Part shown: piece by piece, positions 52,808 to 62,107 of the stretch
How the letters are laid out: every line of letters begins with the position of its first letter
How positions within the stretch are numbered: position 1 is the stretch's first letter
Origin: Clavaria fumosa
Lineage: Eukaryota > Basidiomycota > Agaricomycetes > Agaricales > Clavariaceae
NCBI GenBank assembly: GCA_951802425.1
Contig: OX637806.1
Location: 1 to 64,000 of the forward strand
Reading direction: 5' to 3'
Length of the DNA: 64,000 bases
Notes under the pieces: model-generated
Seen by the model: the letters and a program-made list of their open reading frames with translations, nothing else
Told to the model about the DNA's origin: nothing
Databases searched by the model: none
Program-made: the position numbers and the translations under genes

Positions 52808-54495
52808 ATGCCTGTTGTTGTTCATCGTGCACCTCCTACAATCTGGGTAGAGGCTTCTCATCTCATGAGCACTCCACAGCACCCAAAGTTAACACATAAC
52901 CAAAGCTCTCAGTCAAGTCCGCTTGACAGTGCCCATGCCGATGTTGCAAGGGATGTTGGGCGAATGCCTGTGGTTTCCTTCAACAACTTCGTTGACTGTG
53001 TCTTACCAGACATCAATATCAGTCATGACTTTGTCACACATGTTGAGGAGCAGTGCGTCGGTACAGGCATCATTGTTCGCCCCACTGGCAATAATTCGAG
53101 CATAGACAAGGGTCACTGGAGGCTATTCCCTACTGACCCTAGTGTTACTACTGGATGGGAATCGGACATTTTCAAACCACTTGTTGAGCTCTGGGATACT
53201 ATCATCAAGATCATCAAGGAGACTTACTTGGTAGAACCACTGACCCGAATGGCCCAATGACCAAACCAGAGCCAAGCATCTGAACGGCCGATTTCCTCGT
53301 GTCCTGACAGTGTACTGGAACTCATAAACCCAGTCACAGTTACTGATCCAGTCTCCATGGAGAAGGGCAGAGCCTGTTGGGAGAATACGACCACACCGAT
53401 GGAATTTAAGAAATCATCCACCGAAGAGAATCTCTCAGACGTCTGTCTAATTTTCAGTGTTGCATGATTAATATGGTTAATATTTATTTGTAGGATGCAG
53501 TCAAGCTTTTGATGCATGGCGCCCATATTCTACGGACTGATCCCTGCTGTCAATTCGTGTTTGGTATCACTATCGAAGATACAGAGCTGAGGGTATGGCA
53601 TTTTGCTCACTCTGGCATTATGCTGACCTGCCCAATTAATTGGATCAAGGTGCATTAGCACACAACCCCCCTGTATAAATAGGCACCCAAATCAGCTTCA
53701 ATGACAGTGCCACAGAGAAGTCATCCGACTCTTTGCCAGTCTTGCCTTTACTAGTCACTCGGCTATTAGGTATGATCCTACCATTATGCGTTCTCAAGTA
53801 GGGGACGGGATTCAATACGAATACACTGTGGCCGATGATACATATGTAACAACAGGAGAGCCTCTATTCGATTTCTGGGCGGACTGTGTAGAGGGGCGTG
53901 CTACGTGGGTCTGGAAGGTCTATCGTAAAAGTAACCCTGGTACATTCTTTGCCCTCAAAGACATCTGGATGTTCCCCGATGCGGAGATGGAGGGCCACTT
54001 CTTGAGCAGGATACTCAGCGAGTTGGAAGAGAAGAGCCATGGCTATTTTCTTACTGTTGAAACCCACGGGCTGGTGACGGTCGATGACTGCGATGATCGG
54101 ACGCATACTCTTATCATGCATGGAGCTCCTCAAATAATCGGCCATTTTACACCTCAGGAAGAAAATAAAGAAGTCAGTTTTGCATCCACCATGACCGGGT
54201 CTCGGCGAAACAAGTCCTGTGGTCATACCCCTCAGGGCCCTCATTCCAACAAAACTCTGGCCCACACACGAGGCTTCTCAGACCGATCACACTATTGTAT
54301 CGTTTTTAAAGAAGTTTGTCAGCCTCTCCATGATTTGACCAACCTCCAACTTGTGTACAACGTGATATGCGAAGCCAGCAGAGGCGAGTTTCTCATTGTT
54401 TCATTTTATGCTCGCTCAATGTCATGGACTTACTAGGTCTTCAAGCGCTACATTTGAAGAACATTGTTCATGGTGATATCAGCACCGGAAATATC
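52808..54495 (+). pseudogene. FunK1-type kinase pseudogene, cut by Gypsy element 4
   Basis: This second FunK1 gene reads from ATG 52808 to the point where the element 4 LTR starts. Blocks in order: SFNNFVDCVLPDI and IKPLVELWD-like N-terminus; a TGA at 53258-53260; then, in the same frame, RACWENTTTPMEFKKSS; after an intron DAVKLLMHGAHILRTDPCCQFVFGITIEDTELRVWHF; QYEYTVADDTYVTTGEPLFD; FALKDIWM with the candidate ATP-binding Lys; CIVFKEVCQPLHDL; and the catalytic loop LHLKNIVHGDISTGNICY. The loop has HGD where active kinases have HRD. The part after the loop is gone. It is clearly diverged from the intact gene at 39221. Dead through a stop, a lost Arg and the insertion. Confidence 0.85.
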
Positions 54496-55195
54496 TGTTA
54501 CAACCCCATCTGCTTGCATAAGCATGATCCCTGCTCCGGACTCCAATCTGCTCCACTGTAACTCCATGCACTCCACTCCGCACCTTCATCAGACTTTACT
54601 CCACCGGCCTTCGGACTGTTCGGACTTCATTCTAGAACCTTCTCCCTCCATCCCCTCGTTCTGTTACCATTGGGAGCATACCCTTGACCCATGGGAGTTG
54701 CTTTTTGTTGTTGTTTCTTTGTTCCATAAAAATTGCACAGGCACATGTGGTGAAACTCTCCTAGTAATTTGATATGTACATTGTTTCACATTACTCCTAT
54801 ACTCTGTCCTTGCAGTATAAGTTTCCACCTGTATCTCCCTGCTCCTCAGTTCGAATATTAACGTCTCTTGATCCTAAAAACATCTCTGAGCTTTCATCCT
54901 CATCGTCCTCGACATTCTCCACATCATCTGACCAACTCCAACCAACTCTGCCAGACTCTGACCAACTTCGGAGTTTGACTTACATTCTGACTCTCTCTTG
55001 GGTATTGTTTCTGTTTGATAAATAGGGACAAGTATATACGTGGTGGCACAACACATACGTTGAGGCCGCAGTCCCATTAGTCTCCTTCCTCTTGTTTACT
55101 TCTCCGTTTCTCTGACATCGGACTCCGATAAAATATCTCTGCTCCACTCTGCTAACCCCTTTGCTACCAACCTTGTTAGGACCATGACAGTATAT
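54496..55195 (+). repeat. 5' LTR of Gypsy element 4 (right border approximate)
   Basis: It starts TGTTACAACCCC, cutting the kinase frame. The right border probably lies at about 55195 (...TTAGGACCATGACA), before a leader that runs to the gag ATG at 55230. The partner LTR is outside the window, so the border cannot be verified. It contains CTCCGACT/CTCCACT repeats. Confidence 0.6.
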
Positions 55196-55229
55196 TCAAA
55201 CTTCAAACCTCGTATATACAAACTTAACA

Positions 55230-56450
55230 ATGCCTACTACACGATCCAGTGCTCGACTTCCACCTCCTGTTGCTGATGACATCAACATTCCAGAACTGGC
55301 CAACAATACTCCGACTCCGAGTGTGTCCAGACCCCCAGACCATGACAAAGAGTCAGACCCTTTGGTCACTGACGATGACGACGAGCTAAATAAACCTCCA
55401 ACACCTCGAGCCAAGCACAAATTAACTCCGGCGCATCTCCTCCAGAAGATTATTGATGCCAACAAGCGCCTGGAGATGGTTAAACCACACGACCCTGATA
55501 CCTTCGATGGCTCGGACACTAAGAAGTTGAAAAGCTTCTTGGTCCAATGCCAATTGAACTTCCTTGATCGCCCTAGAGCGTTCAAGTCCAATTCTCATAA
55601 GGTACGCTATGTCCTTTCCTTTCTCCAGGGCTTTGCCCTGGAATGGTTCGAACTGATGATCCTGGATGGCGAAGGCCATCCAGTCCTTTCAAACTATAAG
55701 ATGTTCGTTGCTCAACTTACAGAGAACTTTGGTCCATACGATGCAATCCATGAGGCGGAGTTCGAACTCGAATGCCTCCGGATGCACAAGGACCAGAAGT
55801 TTATGAAATACACCATTTCGTTCAACAGATTCGCATCCATTGTCCATTGGGATGAGTATGCATTGCAGCAGCAGTTCTACAAAGGACTTGCCAGCTGCAT
55901 CAAGGACGAACTGGCCCGCATTAACCGTGCGGACATGCTCCATTGACTCCGCGAGCAAGCCAGTGCGATCGATGGCCATTATTGGGCTTGGCAGCAGGAG
56001 ATCTCTCAGGACTCTGTTAAAGCTCTGATGCATAACAACACCATTAAAAAGGAGACTTCAGATAATTCCAAGTCCTCAAACACTTCCAGAACTAATACCA
56101 AGTCCGAGAAACCATTGGAAAAGCGTCTGGTGAACTCTGGTTTGACTTCCAGGAACTCCATTCCAAAGGCCGCTGAGGGCTCCGCTAACACCGGTAGCTC
56201 CAGCAACACAAAGAAGGCCCATCTGGGTCAGGATGGAAAACTGACTCCAGAGGAATGCCAATGGCATTTTGATAATAATCTGTGCCTATTCTGTGGAATA
56301 GCAGGCCACAAAGCCAACAAGTGTTATAAGCAGACCTCACGGGCCAGTGCCAGTGCTGCACGAATCACCTCCGACAGAGATGACTCCATGCCAAAAAAGA
56401 TTGAGCAGCCCAGAGAGCACAGTATGACTCTCTGGCTGCTCCAACTCTGA
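55230..56450 (+). pseudogene. Gag of Gypsy element 4
   Basis: Opens with MPTTRSSARLPPPVADDINI. It has an acidic segment, the capsid core (PDTFDGSDTKKLKSFLVQCQ; FAQLTENFGPYD-like MFVAQLTENFGPYD; QQFYKGLASCIKDELARI) and a zinc knuckle CLFCGIAGHKANKC near 56280-56320. A TGA at 55944-55946 interrupts the frame, which continues LREQASAIDGHYW directly after it; Arg (CGA) would fit. A Ser/Thr/Lys-rich linker lies between capsid and knuckle. Protease is in the +1 frame relative to this ORF. Confidence 0.88.
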
Positions 56451-56478
56451 TCGTACTAAACCTATACTCGATACCCTT

Positions 56479-56886
56479 TCCTTTCATCATTCTCTTTCCC
56501 TTCTTGCCTCCTCTCCTTCTATTTCTTCCCTGTTCAAAGCAATGATAGACTCCGGTGCTGAACTTTCTTTCATTGATGCCAAATTTGCTTCTCGTTTCCA
56601 TCTTCCGAAAACTCTGGTGACCCCTTGGGAGGTTGTTTTTATTAACGGGACCACCTCCGTATGGGTTACCGAAGCGGTCTGGTTATCCATTTGGCTCTCC
56701 GCCATGGATCTGACTGATGTCTTGTGTATAGTTACTGATCTTGATCCCTCTAGTGATGTGATCTTGGGTATGAATTGGCTGCTCCAAAACAACCTGCTGG
56801 TTGACTGGACTACTGGCCAGATAAAGCCCAGACCATCTACTAATGAGGAAAAAACTCCGAAATCTGATCTGGAGGGTGTTAGGGCC
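56479..56886 (+). pseudogene. Protease of Gypsy element 4, truncated by element 3
   Basis: The frame contains the aspartic protease core MIDSGAELSFIDAKFASRF, then DVILGMNWLLQNNLLVDW and the start of a linker. After 56886 the sequence is the LTR of element 3, so the last 27 or so codons of the open frame (to 56967) are not native. Start not evident; probably made as Gag-Pol by frameshift. Confidence 0.85.
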
Positions 56887-59812
56887 TGTCCTGTCTCGAT
56901 AGTAGTGCCGGAGATCGACTTGTTGGTGACCTATGCTGGAAACTCGCTAAGACCAATCAACTGTTGAGCACAGTCGAGAATGATCGGTCCTGGAAGGTCG
57001 CGAAGACATCTGAGAAGATGTAAGAGCGAAGAAAGACAAGTATAGAGAAGGAAGACATCGTTGGGAAGGTCGCAAAGTCGGTAGACGAAGCGTAAAGGAG
57101 GAAATTGACGAGGAGGGGGGAAATGGGTGACACTGAGAGGGTCACGAAGTCGACCGATGAAGCGTGAAGAAAGGAATAGACGAGGTGGGAGAAAGTGATA
57201 ATGCTGAAAAGGTCACGAGGTCGACCGACAAAGCGTAGAGAAGGAAAAAGATGAGGTGAAAGAAATAGAGAATGTTGGAAGGATCGCGGTGGTCGCGACG
57301 GTGTTGAGAAATGTGTCGGTGAAGGCGATGACTTTGCCAACCGACGGGTGAACCTGTAGGGTTCCAAGATCAGTACCAAGACAAATAATAGAGAATACTT
57401 AGATCGCGCAAGTTGTAGGAGCGCAGAGGGTGAGTTAGAACAGAGTAGAGTGTGTCTTGGCAATCTTGTGGTCACCAAGAGAGACAAGACCTATCAATCG
57501 TGGTGGTTCCAAGCTCAAAGGGCGTACTAGCCTCAAGCTTAAACCAATGTGCGTCAATATCAAGTCTGGAGTACCATAAGTACATGCGAGACCTTATATA
57601 TGTACGTACAGAGAGTATAATGAAAAAGGGAAAGTACAGAGCTCGCCAGGCGACAAGACTATAGTAGTATGGGGTATGTTTAGTCGTAAAGTGACTAGGC
57701 ACATGTTCTACTAAGGTCGCGAGGGGTTAGGTATGCATAGGTAAGGTCGCAAAGATGACCTGTCACGGGTCGCGACCTAGTTAAATAAGTATATATGTCG
57801 CTATAACTACGGAGGGATTCTCGGATCATAAGTAACGTAATTATAGACGACTGAGGAGAAGAAGGGACACATATTTGAAGTGTTCATACAGCTGACCATT
57901 GGTGGCGCGTTTGAGTGTTAAGGTCACGAGATCATAAGAGCGATCACGTGGGTGATGCTAGTGATGCAGGTGACCTATGGGCGGGTAGTCACGTGGGTAA
58001 CGCTGGTAACGCAAGTAACGGTCATAACGCTGGTAACGTATTGGCACTGGTAGTGGTAGCACCGGGGGTGCCACACGGCAAGTCATGTGCTGGTGGAAGT
58101 AGATGCGTATCGGTGTGTCACGCATAGGATTGGTGGGTCCGGGTGAAGTATGCGCGTAGGGTGAAGTAGTAGGAAGCGTCGCGAGTGTCGTGTGAGCGCG
58201 GGGGAGGTTGGAGAGGCTTTCGGAAGGAGACAGCGGGTCCCGGAAGTGTGTAGAGGGACTCGCGAGGTTGTAGAGGGTCATCGGGAAGCTCGTGGATGTT
58301 GTCAGGACCCATCCATTTTTCCTCAACCTAACAACTCTATCACCACTCATGGACCTCCCGACATTCCCCTACCACCTCGCGAACCCCCCTACACTCTTCC
58401 AAAACCCGCTATCAACTTCCGAACACCTCTCAGGCCTCCATCATCTCCTCACAACACTCGCGATCATACCACCATACTCACATCACCTCCCGCCACCTCA
58501 CCTTATGCGTACTCACTGCCGAACCCACTATTCGATGCTCAACACGCTCTTACACGACTCTTGCAGCGGCACGTGACTTGCCGCACGGCACACCGGCACT
58601 ACTCGCATTACTTGCGTTACCAGCGTTACTCACGTGACATACCGCCCAAAGACCGCCCAAGGTCACCTGCCTCACCAGCGCCGTCCACGTGACCGCTCGC
58701 CTGACCACGCGACCTTAACGATGAAACGCGCCACCGGCGGTCAAGCTGTGTATCCTTTCAAATTATGTTCTCCCTTCTTCTTCTCAGTCGTCTATAACTG
58801 CGTTAGCCCTGGACCAAGCCCCTCTGCTCAGTCGTAGTTACACATATGCTTATTTAGTTAGGTCGCGACCCATGACCAGTCATGTCTGCGACCTTACCTA
58901 TGCTTAGTTTACCCCTCGCGATCTTAGTAGAACACGTGCACGGTCACTCTATGACTAGTTATACCCCGTACTACTATAGTCTTGTTGCCTGGCGCTCTCT
59001 GTACTTTCCCTTTCTCGTCATACTCCCTGTACGTACGTATATATAAGTCTCGCATGTACTTACTGTAAGACAGACTTGATATTGACGCACATTGGTTTAA
59101 GCTTGAGGCTAGTATGCCCTTTGAGCTTGGAACCATCGTGATTGATAGGTCTTGTCTCTCTTGGTGACCACAAGATTGCCAAGACACACTCTACTCCATT
59201 CTAACTCGCCCTCTGTGCTCCTACAACTTGTGCGATCTAAGTATTCTCTATTATTCGTCTTGGTAACTGATCTTGGAACCCTACAGGTTCACTCGTCGGT
59301 TGGCAAAGTCATCGCCTTCACCGACACACTTCTCAACACTGTCGTGACTACCTGCGACCCATCTATCATCATCTATTTCTTTCACTTCGTCCTTTTCCTT
59401 TCTCATGCTTCGTCGGTCGATCTCGCGACCTTCTCAGCGTTACCAGTTTCCCCCACCTTGTCTATTCTCTCCTTCACGCTTCGTCGGTCAACTTCGCGAC
59501 CCTCTCAGCATTACCCATCTCCCTCTCCTCGTCAATTTCCTGCTCTACACTTCGTCTATCAACTTTGTGACCTCCCCAACGACGTCTTCCTCTTCTATAC
59601 TTGTCTTTCTTTGCTCTTACATCTTCTCAGACGTCTTCGCGACCTTCCGGGACCGAGCATTCTCGACTGTGCTCAATAGTTGATTGGTCTTAGCGAGTTT
59701 CCAGCATAGGTCACCAACAAGTCAATCTCCGGCACTACTATCGAGACGGGACAGGCCCTAACAGATGTGGGTGAAGTCAGCTTGGGCAAGGAAAAATGAA
59801 TGGGTCCTGACA
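56887..59812 (-). repeat. 3' LTR of Gypsy element 3, split by a solo LTR
   Basis: In coding orientation it begins TGTCAGGACCCATTCATT at 59812 and runs to 59764. It resumes at 58299 (the insert with one target duplicate is skipped) and ends at 56887 (...CCTAACA on the minus strand). Net length is about 1457 bp. It contains about four 60-75 bp tandem units with GGTCACGAGGTCGACCGA-like cores at 57050-57270 and a TAACGCTGGTAACGCAAG repeat at 57995-58042. Confidence 0.85.
58300..59763 (+). mobile_element. Solo LTR of the element 3 family, inserted in inverse orientation
   Basis: 1464 bp starting TGTCAGGACCCATCCATT and ending CCCTAACA, flanked by perfect 5-bp target duplicates gatgt (58295-58299, 59764-59768). 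Orientation is opposite to the LTR it entered, which makes the region look like a 1.4-kb inverted repeat. It has diverged strongly from the host LTR (many substitutions), so the two belong to different lineages or ages. A solo LTR results from LTR-LTR recombination. Confidence 0.92.
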
Positions 59813-59825
59813 TTACCCCCCCTTC
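59813..59825 (-). other. Polypurine tract of Gypsy element 3
   Basis: GAAGGGGGGGTAA on the minus strand, in contact with the LTR start TGTCAGG. It matches the layout in elements 1 and 2. Confidence 0.75.
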
Positions 59826-59928
59826 AAGCCTCGAGCCCTGCGAGAGTGGAGGTCACGTGATGATTAGTCAGTGCGATGTTTGTTGATCAAGTCACGACAC
59901 CTGAAATTTTTCTCTAAGTCCAACCACC

Positions 59929-62009
59929 ATGGTCTCTGCTTTCATCAAACAACATGAAACCAAAACCAACAAGGATGAGAACGAGGTCGCGCTCGAAATG
60001 CATATATACGATGAAACGGAACCCAGCCTCAATCTGGGGATCCTAGAAGACGCGCTGGCCCGTCAAAAGGCTGAACAGGCGCGATGTGCACATTCCCGAG
60101 AGGAGGTCGTGAAGTGCGAAAATAAGAACAAGGTCGCGAGTCCCAACAAGGCAAGGGACAACGTCACAGGCCCTAGCGGGTCAATGGAGAACGTCGCGGG
60201 CCCTAGCTAAGGAAGGGGCGAAGTCGCAGGCAGAGCTGATCCGTTGCCCGCGGACTTCCTGAGGGCATGGAAGAAAATTGGGTCAGTGAGGGAGAATAAG
60301 GAATGGAACGAGAGGGAGCGAGAGGTGCATAGCAGTATTTCTCATTTCCATTTGTTTTCTAATTGTTGTGTCAAAGGATTGCGACAATTGCATCGCAAAG
60401 GGCCGACAGTGTGAGTGCAGCACTGCCGGCAAGTGTCGTCAGTGCGCAGAAGACCACAGAAAGTGCTCGTGGGTTCAAGAATTCCGTCGATGGCGTGTCA
60501 AAAACGAATATGGATGGGACGACGCGCGAGTCGACGAGGCGCTGAAATGCGCCGAGGGATCGGAAACGATGGGTATGGCGACGCCCAAGGTCACGAGTCG
60601 AGTGGGGGGAAAGCTCCCCATCCTTCCGGTTCCGGAAACCCCTATGCGAGTAGGGCGTGGAAAACGAACGAGGGCAAGGTCGCAGTTGCCGACGTTGGGT
60701 CCTTCGACGTCGAGGAGGCGAGTCGCGGACGTACCAAAAACAGAGACGGAGGTGGAGGAAGACGTGCCGGTGTGACTGATGAACGTCGCGAAGGTTCGTG
60801 CGGAGAAAGCGCGGATTCTGGCAACCCCGGGAGAGAAGGGGCGGTTGCTTCAGAAGGTGATGAATTGTGAGGAAGAAGTCAAGATCCTTCAAGGGCGGTT
60901 GGAAGTGAGGGCGACCAAGGAGCGCTGGCTAGAAGAGAGGCTGAAGAAAAGCGAGGAGGAGGTGAAGCGATTGAAGGAGGTCGCGACGACGGTGCGGACG
61001 AAGGTGGTGACATCGTCACATGAGTCCGGAACGAGAGAGGAGGTGGAAAGGGAACTCGCGACGTTGAGGCAGCAGATCACGGAGCCCTCAAGGAAGACAT
61101 TGTGGGTGGAGAAGTCCAACAGGGAAGTGGAGTTGGAAAAAGAGTTGGGGATGGTAAGGCACGAGCTGGAAGAGGTACAGAGAAGTGCACAAGGTAAGCT
61201 TCCACGGTGTTCAGTGATTTTTACTGAACTTGCGAGTCTGTAGGGAAAGGTAAGGAGGTGGAAAGGATGTGGGGGACATCGTTGAAGGTGCCCGCGTCCA
61301 AAATCGTGGACGTGGAAGTCGCGGAATTGACCGCGCGAGCTGAGGGGGCGGAGAGGGAGTTTGAGGCACTCCATGGGGAATGGGAAGGTAAGTAATTGTT
61401 TAGTTTTACCACGTTATAAACTGATTTCCTTTGTTTACTCAGACCAGGAAACCAAGTTGAGAGAGGCGCGCCACAAGGTGAAGGGATTGAAGAAGGAAAA
61501 AGAGGGTAAGTCAATGGTTGTGAGTATAAAATGACCTAATTCAGCATTTTATAGGATTAGTCGCGACTGTGGAGAGGATGGAGGAGGAGTTGTCGGTGTC
61601 GAGGGAGCAGTCGCAAGGTAAGTGGTCGCGAGTTTCGTATTCTTAACGATAAGCTAATGGTTTGTTTCTAGAATTACATGACCAATGCGGGAGTATGGTT
61701 GGTGAGCTCCACGAGGCTCACTTTCGAGGACGGCGAGGCCTCGAGACGGTCTTCTTCGCCTACGAAGACCTCTTGATGAAGTCGCCGAAAGAACTCCCAT
61801 CGTGGGTGGAGCAATGGGCAGAGCAGGAGCAGTGTCATGTGAGGAGGGAGCTGTTGGATATTCCGAGGGTGGACAATTGGGGTTTTGAGTTGAAGGCTCC
61901 CAAGGCTGGAGAGGAGGAGAAGGGGGAAAAGGAAAAAGTCGCGAGTGTGGAAGGCGGGGAAGGAGCAGAAGGGTCGCGAAAGGGGAAGGAAAAAGCTCGC
62001 GACCAGTAG
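59929..62009 (+). pseudogene. Antisense six-exon gene in Gypsy element 3: Zn-cluster/coiled-coil protein, two stops
   Basis: Exons 59929-60324, 60377-61193, 61244-61387, 61443-61505, 61555-61617 and 61672-62009 join to 1821 nt (607 codons with the stop). Introns are 49-55 bp, GT-AG; the last four are all phase 1. Residues 134-162 form C-x2-C-x6-C-x7-C-x2-C-x6-C (CDNCIAKGRQC and CRQCAEDHRKC), the spacing of fungal Zn2Cys6 DNA-binding clusters. Residues of about 270-480 are heptad-rich, charged coiled coil (KERWLEERLKKSEEEVKRLK). The last exon has ELHEAHFRGRRGLETVFFAYEDLLM and SPKELPSWVEQWAEQEQ. Two in-frame stops occur, TAA at 60208 and TGA at 60773, both with continuous coding sense on either side, so this copy is dead but the ancestor was whole. 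The gene runs towards pol, 98 bp from its end. Function unknown; a regulator of the element or of the host is possible. Confidence 0.72.
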
Positions 62010-62107
62010 ATAAAAATTTTCTTGTTGTATTTTTATTGCGTATATATGAATTGCTGTGAAGTCCGAAGTGAGAAAGTGAAGAAAAAATGAGAAAGAGGCG
62101 AGGAAAA

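Larger units (their letters stand above)
54496..56886 (+). mobile_element. Gypsy element 4: 5' part of a Ty3/Gypsy retrotransposon
   Basis: Plus-strand element: 5' LTR from TGTTACAACCCC at 54496 (in the FunK1 pseudogene), leader, gag (55230-56450) and protease (56542 on), then split at 56886 by element 3. The rest of pol and the 3' LTR must lie beyond the window. Its gag is related by eye to that of element 5. It carries an in-frame TGA in gag. Confidence 0.85.

Noticed and set aside
56887..59763. Giant inverted-repeat (fold-back) element with 1.4-kb arms
   Set aside because: The gatgt duplicates show it is one LTR inserted in inverse orientation into another.
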